Positions 52,861-61,454 of a stretch of DNA of 64,000 nucleotides are shown here, piece after piece. The stretch's first letter is position 1, and each line of letters starts with the position of its first letter. A model generated the notes under the pieces. That model searched no databases and was not told the origin of the DNA. It was given only the letters and a program-made list of their open reading frames with translations. The stretch lies in the NCBI GenBank assembly GCA_023379805.1, contig JAMCPI010000013.1, positions 1 through 64,000 of the forward strand, read 5' to 3'. A program made the position numbers and the translations under genes. Origin of the DNA: Nitrososphaerota archaeon. Its GTDB lineage: Archaea; Thermoproteota; Nitrososphaeria; Nitrososphaerales; JACPRH01.

Positions 52861-53829
52861 TTGAGCATTATTAAGACGGTAAATCTAAGCAAAAGGTACG
52901 GCGCGTTAAATGCCGTGGATGGGTTAAACCTTGAGATTGAAGAGGGTGAAATCTTCGGTCTCCTCGGCCCGAACGGCGCAGGTAAAACAACAACCATCCA
53001 CATGCTCGCTACGCTTCTCAGACCCTCCTCTGGAACCGCGTCGGTGAACGGCTTCGACATCGAGAAGCAGGCTGGTGACGTGAGGCGATCCATTGGTCTT
53101 GTCTTTCAGGAGCCTAGCTCCGACGATATTTTGACCGGTTACGAGAATCTTCGTCTCCACGCTATGTTGTACGGGGTTCCATGGAGCGTAGCGAGGGGGC
53201 GGATGGAGGATCTTCTGAAGATAGTCGATCTTTCTGAGCGGCGCAATGATCTTGTTAGAACCTATTCAGGTGGGATGCGGCGAAGACTTGAGTTGGCTCG
53301 AGGCTTGCTTCACAGGCCTAAAGTTTTGTTCCTTGATGAGCCGACTCTTGGGCTCGATCCGCAGAGTCGTGTGAACATCTGGGGCTACATTAAACGTATG
53401 GTGTCTGAGGAGCATGTTACAGTCATCTTGACCACTCACTACATGGAGGAGGCGGATATGCTGTGCGACCGCGTTGGTATCATTGACTCCGGTCGAATTG
53501 TGATACTGGATTCACCGGGTCAGCTGAAGAAGGTGGTAGGCGGCGACATTATCCGGCTGAGGATTCAGCGCCCGAAGCTGGATGAGCTAAGCGGCCTGAA
53601 ATATGTGAAAAGTGTAGATGTTAAGGAGGATGTTGTCACGTTGATGGTTGAGGATGCAGGTCGCCATCTGCAACAGATACTTGGACTCATCGGGGACGTG
53701 GAGTCTGTTGAAATGAGGTCACCGACGCTTAATGATGTCTTTCTGCACTATACTGGACGAGAGATCAGGGAGACTGCTCCTGAAGGCGGGTTTTACGAAC
53801 GCGTAGCAACAGTCAGATCCGGCAGGTAG
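52861..53829 (+). CDS. ABC exporter ATPase, DrrA type (second set)
   Basis: A 322-residue ATPase starting with TTG: Walker A GPNGAGKTT, Q-loop VFQEPSSDDILTGYENL, signature YSGGMRRRLELARGL, Walker B VLFLDEP, H-loop TTHYMEEAD, and the C-terminal SPTLNDVFLHYTGREIRE. Closely parallels the ATPase at 15424, but has no MarR gene. Followed 25 bases later by its permease. Confidence 0.9.
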   Translation: MSIIKTVNLSKRYGALNAVDGLNLEIEEGEIFGLLGPNGAGKTTTIHMLATLLRPSSGTASVNGFDIEKQAGDVRRSIGLVFQEPSSDDILTGYENLRLHAMLYGVPWSVARGRMEDLLKIVDLSERRNDLVRTYSGGMRRRLELARGLLHRPKVLFLDEPTLGLDPQSRVNIWGYIKRMVSEEHVTVILTTHYMEEADMLCDRVGIIDSGRIVILDSPGQLKKVVGGDIIRLRIQRPKLDELSGLKYVKSVDVKEDVVTLMVEDAGRHLQQILGLIGDVESVEMRSPTLNDVFLHYTGREIRETAPEGGFYERVATVRSGR

Positions 53830-53854
53830 ACCGCAATTAGTAGGTGAGTAGAGC

Positions 53855-54604
53855 TTGAGCGAGTTTAGCGGCCTATTGGCGATCTGGTACCGTGAGTTCA
53901 AGGTTTTTACACGTGAGAAGGCGCGTGTAATCTCCTCTGTTATGAATCCTCTGCTCTTTCTAGTTATCTTCGGGGCAGGTCTCGGGTCGAGTGTGAAGGT
54001 GCAGGATGTGACTTATCAGACATTCATCTACCCTGGGATCATTTCGATGGCGATGCTTTTCACTTCAATATTCTACGGTGTCTACATCGTGTGGGATAAA
54101 ATGATAGATTTCTTGAAGGAGGTGCTTGTGGCGCCTCTGTCAAGAACAACTATCTTCCTCGGTAAGGTTCTCGGAGGCGTAACTGAAGCGATGATTCAAG
54201 GCTCAATTCTTCTCATAATTGGGCTTCTCATCGGCGTCAAGATTAACCCGTGGGGTCTACCCGCGACGCTCTTAACAATGTTCATTACCGCAGTTGGGCT
54301 GGTCGGCATCGGGCTGCTTCTAGGTTCACTTATGGAGCGGCCTGAAGGCTTCCAACTCATCAGTAGCTTCATCGTCTTCCCCCTCTTCCTTCTCTCAGGT
54401 GCCCTGTTCCCCATAGAGAATCTACCAGCTTGGTTGGCTCCGTTCACATATGCTGATCCATTAACCTACTGTGTCGACGCGTTACGCAGCATTCTTCTGG
54501 GCACAAGTAGATTCCCAGTGCTCTTCGACCTAGCAATCCTGGTGCTCTTCGCCCTCGGAACCACTGTCCTTGGTAACCTCTCCTTCAAACGCATGAAGCT
54601 CTAA
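53855..54604 (+). CDS. ABC-2 type exporter permease, DrrB type (second set)
   Basis: A 249-residue permease starting with TTG. Motifs: WYREFKVFTREKARVISSVMNPLLFLVIFGAGLGSS, YQTFIYPGIISMAMLF, VLVAPLSRTTIFLGKVLGG and YADPLTYCVDALRSILLG. It pairs with the ATPase upstream. Confidence 0.88.
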   Translation: MSEFSGLLAIWYREFKVFTREKARVISSVMNPLLFLVIFGAGLGSSVKVQDVTYQTFIYPGIISMAMLFTSIFYGVYIVWDKMIDFLKEVLVAPLSRTTIFLGKVLGGVTEAMIQGSILLIIGLLIGVKINPWGLPATLLTMFITAVGLVGIGLLLGSLMERPEGFQLISSFIVFPLFLLSGALFPIENLPAWLAPFTYADPLTYCVDALRSILLGTSRFPVLFDLAILVLFALGTTVLGNLSFKRMKL

Positions 54605-54732
54605 AAATAGGCGACGATCTCGCCTCTAACAACGAAAACGTTCATGTACAAGGCTTGTTGCGGAAATTAAAGAGATTTTGCGGCTAATTTACCTTATGTG
54701 TTTTTATCTTAGTTTTCCTATCCAGAATATAG

Positions 54733-54833
54733 TTTAGGAGATACCGCGTGGATCACCCAGTGAGCAAACTCACTGGTGGGTTGGCCGCCCTCAGATCTCG
54801 CGGTATCCCACTGCTCTAGACACAGCTTTTTTT
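54733..54833 (+). ncRNA. Unidentified structured small RNA
   Basis: In a 418-base gap, GATACCGCG (54740-54748) pairs perfectly with CGCGGTATC (54799-54807), extended inward by GATC/GATC with small bulges. Inside, CCAGTGAG-CAAA-CTCACTGG (54757-54776) is a perfect 8-bp hairpin. A TATA-like TTTTATC at 54702-54709 lies about 27 bases before the start of the structure. CTTTTTTT at 54826-54833 ends it. No ORF crosses it. It does not match tRNA, 5S, SRP or RNase P RNA that I can recognise; an H/ACA-like guide is possible but the ACA box is not well placed. The remainder of the gap (54605-54700 and 54834-55022) shows nothing. Confidence 0.6.
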
Positions 54834-55022
54834 AATAAATGTTTTCATTGGGAATAATAATCATGCGATATGTCCCTTGGTAGACTCGTATTTCAGTGCC
54901 TAATCCCGCTCAGATGGCGTAAATCCTGTCGTTGCCTGACCTGTTTTTCTGAAGGCTTCGTTTTCCGGTCAGGCTGAGTCGACATTACTACTGATTGAGT
55001 GCTGTTGAAGGTTGGATGGTTC

Positions 55023-55523
55023 TTAGCTTGGTGGTGTGTAGTTCGGGTAGTTTGATGTGTCCTCGTAGTACCATGAAATGATATCTCCGTTCTTCGGGTA
55101 TACGCGATCTGCGCCGGTTTCGTATGTTTCCCATTTTCTTGACTGTTCGTTGTAGTGCCAAGTTATCCAGGCCCAGCTCGGTTTCGTTGGTTCTCCTCCG
55201 ACTCCGTTAATCGAGTTTATGTAGTATGCTTGGTACTGCGGGTAGTATGTAGTCTTCATCCTTCCATTGGTGATCAGCATGGTTTCGTTGAGGAGGTTGA
55301 AGCCGATTGGGATGCGGGTGTTGTTTAGCCAAACTTTTGTTCCGTTCCCGTAGTTGATCTGAAGATTGATGCTGTAGGTTATTCCGTTGAGTGATTTCAC
55401 TGTGTCTTGATATCTTTGTTCGTTGTCGCTGAGCCGTGTGTAGAGGACTAGAGTAGCCATTCCCACTGTGATTAGTACTGCTAGTAGTAAGAAGCTGGTC
55501 ATCTTCCAGGAGCGTTCGCTCAT
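55023..55523 (-). CDS. Anchored DUF4430-like protein
   Basis: A 166-residue protein with an N-terminal membrane helix (12-28) and an exported domain: FNLLNETMLI..YYINSINGVGG..SWAWITWHYNEQSRKWE..GADRVYPKNGDIISWYYED. The SINGVGG, WAW and GDIISWYYE blocks are hallmarks of DUF4430, a domain shared with cobalamin-binding transcobalamin-type proteins. It overlaps the ECF-S gene upstream by 4 bases, suggesting it delivers substrate to that transporter. Confidence 0.7.
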   Translation of the reverse strand: MSERSWKMTSFLLLAVLITVGMATLVLYTRLSDNEQRYQDTVKSLNGITYSINLQINYGNGTKVWLNNTRIPIGFNLLNETMLITNGRMKTTYYPQYQAYYINSINGVGGEPTKPSWAWITWHYNEQSRKWETYETGADRVYPKNGDIISWYYEDTSNYPNYTPPS

Positions 55524-56107
55524 TGGGTCTTCACCTCCATTGGAATTGATTTTTGAGTCTTAAGGCCGCTCACTCTGCCAATCGAGACTATGAGCGCCGG
55601 TACTGCTAAGGCGAAGAAGAGAAAGTCAGCCGTCTCATGGATGAGGGCGAAGGGGGCGCCGCTAGCTATCCGGATAAGCACCCCCTGCATTGAACGATAG
55701 ATCAGTGCTCCGTCAACAGCGTTAGTCCAGATGTCGTAGGTGAAGGCGGAGAAGAGGCCGGTTATTCCGAGGGTTAGGCTGCGATTAAGATATCTTCGTC
55801 CTCCGCCGAAACTGGTCGATCGGTTCCAGATTCGTCCAAGGAGTGCTCCTGAGACTGCGTAGACCGTTTCTCCAATCATCAAGATAAGGAGCAGGGGGAA
55901 GCCTGCTGCGCCCAACGGGTTTAGGCTTCCGTAGACTAGCCAGGTGATAGCGGCCACGCTGCCGCCTACTCTGAGTCCGAAGAGGTATGCTGCTATGAAG
56001 ACAAGTGAATCCATTAGCTTGACTTGGAATAAGGGGAACATTGCATAATTTGATGCGACTGCAAGGGCTGAAAACACTGATACGACCGCGACATATCGCC
56101 TTAGCAT
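55520..56107 (-). CDS. ECF transporter S component
   Basis: A 195-residue membrane protein with five to six helices. MLRRYVAVVSVFSALAVASNYAMFPLFQVKLMDSLVFIAAYLFGLRVGGSVAAITWLVYG is the typical ECF S-component start (substrate-site helix 1 and the G-x-x-G of helix 3). Substrate is not readable; the DUF4430 partner suggests a corrinoid. The shared ECF motor (A, A', T) is not in this window. Confidence 0.72.
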   Translation of the reverse strand: MLRRYVAVVSVFSALAVASNYAMFPLFQVKLMDSLVFIAAYLFGLRVGGSVAAITWLVYGSLNPLGAAGFPLLLILMIGETVYAVSGALLGRIWNRSTSFGGGRRYLNRSLTLGITGLFSAFTYDIWTNAVDGALIYRSMQGVLIRIASGAPFALIHETADFLFFALAVPALIVSIGRVSGLKTQKSIPMEVKTQ

Positions 56108-56185
56108 GGCTGGAGTATCCAGCCATACGACATAAATACTATTCGGTTACCTGAACCACGACAGCCTGCACAAGCTTTTTAACCA

Positions 56186-56207
56186 GTTATCCCTAATCAG
56201 GGATAAC
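56186..56207. promoter_or_regulatory. Palindromic operator abutting a start codon
   Basis: GTTATCCCT-AATC-AGGGATAAC is a perfect 9-base inverted repeat with a 4-base spacer, ending 3 bases before the ATG at 56211. A TATA-like TTTTTAA lies directly upstream at 56176-56182. Confidence 0.65.
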
Positions 56208-56210
56208 AAA

Positions 56211-56498
56211 ATGAAGTCCGGCTGCGGAATAAGCCGCAAACACAACCAAAAGGCCAACTCAACCTTCCTCTACTTTTGGCGATACGAGGATGGGAAGAAG
56301 CTTGAACAGTATCTTGGAAGAGAAGATGATCAGTCAGCAGAGACAAAGGGTCTTCAACTGATGCTCTCATTTTACCGCCGACAAGACGATGATCTTCACC
56401 AGCGGATCGGGAAGGTCGCGGAGAAACTTGCATCTAGACGCCGCGTTGAAAAACCGGTGCCTTTGAGGCCTGACTACCTGCCTGAGACAGAGGAGTAA
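56211..56498 (+). CDS. Small basic protein, DUF6788-like
   Basis: A 95-residue protein: MKSGCGISRKHNQKANSTFLYFWRYEDGKKLEQYLGRED, then a helical half (LMLSFYRRQDDDLHQRIGKVAEKLASRRR). The FLYFWRYEDGKKLEQYLGR beta-hairpin resembles DUF6788 and the N-terminal arm of some recombinases. It is followed 62 bases later by nikR. The operator before it suggests tight regulation, perhaps by itself or by an unlinked repressor. Confidence 0.6.
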   Translation: MKSGCGISRKHNQKANSTFLYFWRYEDGKKLEQYLGREDDQSAETKGLQLMLSFYRRQDDDLHQRIGKVAEKLASRRRVEKPVPLRPDYLPETEE

Positions 56499-56559
56499 TC
56501 AGGAAAAAGGGGGTCGCCGGTTAAAACTTATCATTGAGTAGCTTCCACATCTCGGTAGA

Positions 56560-56967
56560 ATGGTCTCTAAAGTGGCGAGGATGAGCGTTTCGACGCCTAG
56601 ACCTCTTCTAGAAGAGTTTGATGAGGTAGTGACACAGATGGGTTTCGACCGCTCTAAAGCTGTTCAACGGGCGATGAAGAACTTCATCACTGAGCACAAA
56701 TGGACGCGAAGCAAAGCAAAGACAGTCGCGGGGGCTGTGATCTTCATCTATAATCACGAGACAAGCCGGTTAGATGAGCAACTCACAGATATTCAGCACC
56801 GCTATGCGTCTACAATTAACTCGACTCTGCACCTTCATTTGGGCAGCGAGGATTGTCTGCAGATTGTGGCTGTGAAAGGTTCTTCTGAGAAGATTCAAGG
56901 GCTTTCGCAGGAGATATCTGTGAAGCGCGGTGTTAAGCAGCTTAAACAGGCTATTGTGGCCCCTTAA
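56560..56967 (+). CDS. nikR: Nickel-responsive regulator NikR
   Basis: A 135-residue ribbon-helix-helix repressor (SVSTPRPLLEEFDEVVTQMGFDRSKAVQRAMKNFI) with the C-terminal ACT-like Ni domain. All four high-affinity Ni ligands are present: H80 (DIQHRY), H91 and H93 (TLHLHL) and C99 (EDCL). It represses nickel uptake genes when Ni is abundant. Its 3' end overlaps the convergent nuclease-like gene by 17 bases. Confidence 0.92.
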   Translation: MVSKVARMSVSTPRPLLEEFDEVVTQMGFDRSKAVQRAMKNFITEHKWTRSKAKTVAGAVIFIYNHETSRLDEQLTDIQHRYASTINSTLHLHLGSEDCLQIVAVKGSSEKIQGLSQEISVKRGVKQLKQAIVAP

Positions 56968-57367
56968 GATGCTTGTTCTGCATCAGCATATCTTGGAAGA
57001 CGCTAACCTGCATGCTTTGGTTGCTGGCGTCTATGACACCGATTCTGTACAGGTTGGCTAGTTTAGCGGCGTTTCTTGCCATGTTCGGCTGTGCTGTGAG
57101 TAGGATACCTGAAGCACCTACGTCCAAGCAGATTGCGAAGAGCCGTATAACATCCTCTTCAGATATCTGGGCGCCTAAGGGTCGTTGAGACACTATTAGT
57201 CGTCCCTCACCAGGGTTTTCTGCGTAGAACCCTATATCATGCGCTATTCCTGCTTTACCGGTTATCTTAGCGTTCTTTTCAGCCTTGTATCCATGTTGTG
57301 TGAGCCACTGCTCTATAGCGAGCAAGCTAATCCCGACAATGTCGTCAGCACGACATGGCTCAGACAT
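56951..57367 (-). CDS. Restriction-endonuclease-fold (Mrr-like) protein
   Basis: The frame is open from 57427, but the ATG at 57367 (MSEPCRADDIVGISLLAIEQWL) is more likely, since the part before it is AT-rich promoter-like. GYKAEKNAKITGKAGIAHDIGFYAE..GRLIVSQRPLGAQISEEDVIRLFAICLDVGASGILLT..LYRIGVIDA matches an Mrr/RecB-like alpha-beta nuclease core. The catalytic D is plausible in AHD, but the E/Q-x-K is replaced by SQRP, so it may be inactive or only bind DNA. Confidence 0.55.
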   Translation of the reverse strand: MSEPCRADDIVGISLLAIEQWLTQHGYKAEKNAKITGKAGIAHDIGFYAENPGEGRLIVSQRPLGAQISEEDVIRLFAICLDVGASGILLTAQPNMARNAAKLANLYRIGVIDASNQSMQVSVFQDMLMQNKHLKGPQ

Positions 57368-57580
57368 AACATATCTCACGAAAAGTGAATATGTATGTCT
57401 AATAAACATTCTCGATGTCAAATCCATCTAGGAAGATTAAGTTCGTAAAAAATCAGGTCTCCATTCGCGCAGAGAAACCATATACTGAACCACGATTCCG
57501 GCGATGTACTACGACATGTCTTTCTCGCCTATCTGGTTGTTTGCCTGGCTGCTGGTTTGCTTTCGCAGCTTATTATCTGC

Positions 57581-59350
57581 TTATTTGACGGTGACTGATT
57601 TAGCTAGGTTCCTCGGGTAGTCCGGATCCTTTTGTCTTAGGACTGCGGCGTGGTAGGCCAGCATCTGGAGCGGTATCACTTCAATGAGCGGATAGAGGAG
57701 TTTGTCAACCTTGGGGATCTGTATGAACTCATCGTAAATCTGGTTAGGCTTGTTTGAAACACCGATTATTCGTGCGCCTCTTGCCTTCATTTCAGAGGCG
57801 TTGCTTAGCATCTCATCGTAAGTTTCATCCTCAGGGTTCAGAACGACCACGGGAGTCCCCTCCTCGATCAATGCGAGCGTCCCGTGCTTCAACTCCCCCC
57901 CAGCCATTCCTTCAGCGTGGTTGTACGCCAGCTCCTTCAGCTTCAAAGCACCCTCCAACGCAATAGGCAGGTGGAGTCCTCTGCCGACGAAGTAAAAGTC
58001 GTTGCAGTCCTTGTACTTGTCAGCCACATCAACAACTTTATCCTCCTGCTTCAACACCTCTTCAACCGCCTTCCAGACGTTGCGGAGCTCGCTCAGCCTT
58101 CTCTTATCATCCACGACTGAGAAGGCGATCAGATACGCTATCGCGAGTTGACCTGTGAAGCTCTTCGTAGCGGCGACCCCTATCTCTGGTCCACAGTTAA
58201 TGGAGAGGCTCAGCGTGCTCTCCCTGTCCAGTGAGGAGCCTACCACGTTAAGTATCGAGAATACCTCTGCACCCTTCTTCTTAGCATCAGCGACCGCTGA
58301 CAGAAGATCCGCTGTCTCACCGCTCTGCGAAAGCCCAATTAACAGGCTATCAGGTCCTATTAGCTCGGCGTCGTGTGCAAACTCGCTTGACAGTGTGATG
58401 CCTGATCTGATTTTAGCCAGTCTGGCGAGAAGGTTTCTGAGGACGAGGCCTGCGTGGTAGCTTGTTCCGCAGGCTGTGATGTTGACATGCTCCGAGTGTT
58501 TTATCGCTTCGACGAATCTCTGGATTTTGTCTTGGTCTTGGTATAGTGCAGCTTTCAATGTTTGAGGTTGCTCATGAATCTCCTTCGTGGTGTAGTGAGC
58601 GAACTCGGCTTTAGATGTGTCTTTGGCTTCCCAGGCTACTTGGGTGATTTTCTTTTCAACGGGGCGGCCTGCGAAGTTGTATATCTGCATCTTATCCTTC
58701 TTTACGACTGCGATTTCGCGGTTGTCAAGGAAGATTACTTTGTCTGTGTAGTCGATGAATGCGAGTATGTCGCTGGCGATGAAGTTTCCTCTCTTGGTGA
58801 TGCCTATTGCGAGCGGCGCGTCTTTTCTGGCCCCGATCAAGGTTTCAGGGTCTGACGCGAAGATTGCGAGGAATGCGAATGAGCCTTTCAGATCCTTAAC
58901 AGTTTCGAGAACGATGCGTTTCGAGTCTTTATGCTCCTCAGCGTGTTTTTCGAGAAGATGTGCGATAACCTCTGTATCGGTTTCGCTGTTGAAGATGTGT
59001 CCAGCAGCCTTCAACGCTTCTTTCAGCTGCTGATGGTTCTCAATGATCCCGTTATGGATAACCGCGACATCAATTTTACATGAGACATGCGGGTGAGCGT
59101 TCTCCTTCGTCACGCCTCCGTGAGTGGCCCATCGGGTGTGGGCAATGCCTATCTTTCCCTTCATACTTAGAAAATCAAGGTAGTTGTTGATCTCAGCTAC
59201 CTTTCCAGCGTCCTTCTTCACGACTAGCTGGTTTCCAGAGATGGTGGCTATTCCTGCTGAGTCATATCCCCGGTACTCCATTCGTTTTAGACCGTTGTAA
59301 AGCAACGGTGCTGCTTCTTCTTCTCCTACATAACCGGTGATTCCGCACAT
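57581..59350 (-). CDS. glmS: Glutamine-fructose-6-phosphate aminotransferase (GlmS)
   Basis: A 589-residue enzyme that makes glucosamine-6-phosphate from fructose-6-phosphate and glutamine. MCGITGYVG places the catalytic Cys at position 2. The glutaminase domain (1-220) has YRGYDSAGIA, HTRWATHG and HNGIIENH. Two SIS sugar-isomerase domains follow (ITACGTSYHAGLV, SQSGETADLL; FVGRGLHLPIALEGALKLKELAYNHAEGMAGGELKHG). It feeds glycan and S-layer synthesis. Divergent from the HTH-S-layer_C gene. Confidence 0.95.
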   Translation of the reverse strand: MCGITGYVGEEEAAPLLYNGLKRMEYRGYDSAGIATISGNQLVVKKDAGKVAEINNYLDFLSMKGKIGIAHTRWATHGGVTKENAHPHVSCKIDVAVIHNGIIENHQQLKEALKAAGHIFNSETDTEVIAHLLEKHAEEHKDSKRIVLETVKDLKGSFAFLAIFASDPETLIGARKDAPLAIGITKRGNFIASDILAFIDYTDKVIFLDNREIAVVKKDKMQIYNFAGRPVEKKITQVAWEAKDTSKAEFAHYTTKEIHEQPQTLKAALYQDQDKIQRFVEAIKHSEHVNITACGTSYHAGLVLRNLLARLAKIRSGITLSSEFAHDAELIGPDSLLIGLSQSGETADLLSAVADAKKKGAEVFSILNVVGSSLDRESTLSLSINCGPEIGVAATKSFTGQLAIAYLIAFSVVDDKRRLSELRNVWKAVEEVLKQEDKVVDVADKYKDCNDFYFVGRGLHLPIALEGALKLKELAYNHAEGMAGGELKHGTLALIEEGTPVVVLNPEDETYDEMLSNASEMKARGARIIGVSNKPNQIYDEFIQIPKVDKLLYPLIEVIPLQMLAYHAAVLRQKDPDYPRNLAKSVTVK

Positions 59351-59442
59351 GTGCTTACGACATCTTGGTAATCAGGTTCTGCGCATAAAAAGACTGGAAA
59401 CCCTGATATCTTACCTGTAAAGATTATCTATTACTGGTTGCC

Positions 59443-60396
59443 ATGGCATGCCGAAGAATGAAGAGCTACATAGTGAAGGAAAACAACAAAGATGCAGTGT
59501 CCAAAGACATACTACTCTTTGACAGGCCTGAACCACTCAACCCCCTGCTCCACCCGCTCGGCTGGAAAATAATGCTCTCCCTAGCAAAAGAGCCGAAGTA
59601 CCCTGCGCAAATAGCTAGAGAACTCAACCTATACAGACAGAAAGTCTACTACCACGCACAGCGCCTAGAAAACGCAGGCTTCATCAAAGCGACAAAGGTC
59701 CTCGACGTGAAAGGCGGCCTTGCGAAATACTACACCACCTCTCACCCCGCCTTCGGCGTCGAACTACCCTTCGGCGAAGAGACGATAGCAAAGAGCCGTC
59801 CGCAGATGGACCCGAAGCTGAAGCAGTTCTGCAGCCCAGCAGTAAAAAACGGGGTCTTTGACGGATTAATTGTCGTAGGTTCACCGGAGCCTCACGGCCC
59901 GCATAAAACAATCGCCCGAGATGGTCACTACGCGGTTCCGCTTGCGCTGTTCCTAGGCCAGTACTGCCAAGCTCCGAAAGACTTCATAGTCAAGCTCGAC
60001 GTCGATGTGAAGACTGAGAAGGCTGAGGCGAATAACATGATACTGATAGGCGGGCCTGGAACAAACCTGATCAGCACCGCAGTTAATGACTGCCTCCCAA
60101 TCCGGTTTAACGAGCAGAACTACTGGGCTGGTCTCTCAGACAGCCAAGGCAGAGTCTTCACATATGACCGAGACGGCGTAGTCGCTAAGATACCGAACCC
60201 CGCGGACCACTCGAAACGCATCATAGTGCTAGCTGGAAACCGACACATCGGCACAAAGGCCGCCGTTATCGCCTTCACGCAATTCTGGAACGTAATCCTC
60301 AGAGATTACAAGGGTGAAGACACATGGGCTGTAGCGGTACGAGGCTTCGACATGGATGGCGATGGAAAAATCGACTCAGCCGAAGTAGTCTCTTAG
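59443..60396 (+). CDS. HTH protein fused to an S-layer_C-like domain
   Basis: A 317-residue protein. Residues 30-115 form an ArsR-type winged helix (PLGWKIMLSLAKEPKYPAQIARELNLYRQKVYYHAQRLENAGFI). The C-terminal 170 residues resemble the S_layer_C domain: DGLIVVGSPEPHGPHKT, FLGQYC, NMILIGGPGTNLISTAV, KIPNPADHSKRIIVLAGNRHIGTKAAVIAF. It ends with a canonical EF-hand-like loop (DMDGDGKIDSAE). No signal peptide, so it is a cytosolic regulator built with a surface-protein domain. An alternative start is the ATG at 59458. Confidence 0.75.
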   Translation: MACRRMKSYIVKENNKDAVSKDILLFDRPEPLNPLLHPLGWKIMLSLAKEPKYPAQIARELNLYRQKVYYHAQRLENAGFIKATKVLDVKGGLAKYYTTSHPAFGVELPFGEETIAKSRPQMDPKLKQFCSPAVKNGVFDGLIVVGSPEPHGPHKTIARDGHYAVPLALFLGQYCQAPKDFIVKLDVDVKTEKAEANNMILIGGPGTNLISTAVNDCLPIRFNEQNYWAGLSDSQGRVFTYDRDGVVAKIPNPADHSKRIIVLAGNRHIGTKAAVIAFTQFWNVILRDYKGEDTWAVAVRGFDMDGDGKIDSAEVVS

Positions 60397-60402
60397 CTTA
60401 GC

Positions 60403-60421
60403 CTAGACTAACCAAGTCTAG
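60403..60421. terminator. Hairpin between convergent genes
   Basis: CTAGACT-AACCA-AGTCTAG is a 7-bp stem with a 5-base loop between the stop codons of the HTH-S-layer_C gene and rps11. No T-run, so the terminator role is weak. Confidence 0.3.
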
Positions 60422-60496
60422 TATAGATTCGCTTAGTTTAGGTGGATTAATCGCTTGACTGGTTGTCTGCTTAGTGGACTGTTCGTTAGGCTGTGT

Positions 60497-60910
60497 CTAC
60501 GCTCTGCGGCCTCTGCGGCCACCGGGCTTCCGTGTTGTATCGTGAGGTATCGGGGTGACATCTTCGATTCTGCCTATTTTGAAGCCTGCTCTAGCGATTG
60601 CGCGGATTGCTGCTTGGGCTCCGGGTCCGGGTGTTCTCGGTCCGGTTCCGCCTACTGCTCTGACCTTGATGTGTAGTGCTGAGATTCCCTTTGATTTTGC
60701 GCCGTCAGCTACTGCTGATGCTGATTTCATCGCTGCGTATGGTGAGGATTCGAAGCGGTCAGCTTTTACATGTCTGCCGCCTGAACTCATTGAAATGGTT
60801 TCGGCGCCGGTGAGATCGGTCATGTGGACGATTGTGTTGTTGTAGCTACTGTAGATGTGAACTACGCCCCACTTATCCTTTGAAACATCTGCTTCTGACA
60901 TCATAACCAC
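60497..60910 (-). CDS. rps11: Ribosomal protein S11 (uS11)
   Basis: A 137-residue archaeal S11: [50 protein letters not shown] and the C-terminal [23 protein letters not shown], which contacts 16S rRNA at the platform. The frame begins with GTG at 60910; the ATG codons at 60904 and 60901 are alternatives. Last gene of the S13-S4-S11 operon; rpoD and L18e, often next in archaea, do not follow. Confidence 0.95.
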   Translation of the reverse strand: MVMMSEADVSKDKWGVVHIYSSYNNTIVHMTDLTGAETISMSSGGRHVKADRFESSPYAAMKSASAVADGAKSKGISALHIKVRAVGGTGPRTPGPGAQAAIRAIARAGFKIGRIEDVTPIPHDTTRKPGGRRGRRA

Positions 60911-60920
60911 CTATGCTTAC

Positions 60921-61436
60921 TTACTGGGCAGGTGCCTCCGGCTTCACCGCCGCCATGATTGTGCTTCCTTCTCTGACACGCACTGTAGGTTCCTCTTCAC
61001 CCATAACTAGGTAACCGGGGATGGTGATTACTCTGTCTTTTACCTTGATGTGGCCGTGAGTGACTATTTGTCTTGCCTTGTGGATTGTAGGCGCTAAACC
61101 CTTGTTCTTCACCATCGATTGTAGACGTCTATCAAGAAGGTTCTCAACTGTGAGTCCCAGAATATCGTCAAGGGTGGCTGCTTCGCTGATGATGCCTTTG
61201 CGGCTCAGCGACTTCAATAGTTTGGTCTCAGCGCCCAGTCGCTCTTCAACGGGCTGCGCTAGAAGTTCACGAGCCTGCTTTCGAATTCTTGAGAGCTCGG
61301 TCTCAGTTCTCCAAAGCTCCCTCTTGTTTCTAAGACCGTATGTTCCCATCAGGTGGAGTTCGCGTGAAAGCTGATCAGCCTGCCACTGATTCCGTGGAGT
61401 GCTGAACTTCTTACGTGACTTCTTAGGATCTCCCAT
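60921..61436 (-). CDS. rps4: Ribosomal protein S4 (uS4)
   Basis: A 171-residue archaeal S4: NQWQADQLSRELHLMGTYGLRNKRELWRTETELSRIRKQARELL, the S4 RNA-binding domain LLDRRLQSMVKNKGLAPTIHKARQIVTHGHIKVKDRVITIPGYLV, and a short Ala/Pro-rich tail. Primary 16S binder; 18 bases from S13 and 10 from S11. Confidence 0.95.
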   Translation of the reverse strand: MGDPKKSRKKFSTPRNQWQADQLSRELHLMGTYGLRNKRELWRTETELSRIRKQARELLAQPVEERLGAETKLLKSLSRKGIISEAATLDDILGLTVENLLDRRLQSMVKNKGLAPTIHKARQIVTHGHIKVKDRVITIPGYLVMGEEEPTVRVREGSTIMAAVKPEAPAQ

Positions 61437-61454
61437 ATTACATCATGCTCCTAT

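Noticed and set aside
57503..57620. Hydrophobic 38-residue plus-strand ORF (MYYDMSFSPIWLFAW..)
   Set aside because: Overlaps the 3' end of glmS antisense, with no promoter or ribosome site seen; probably chance.
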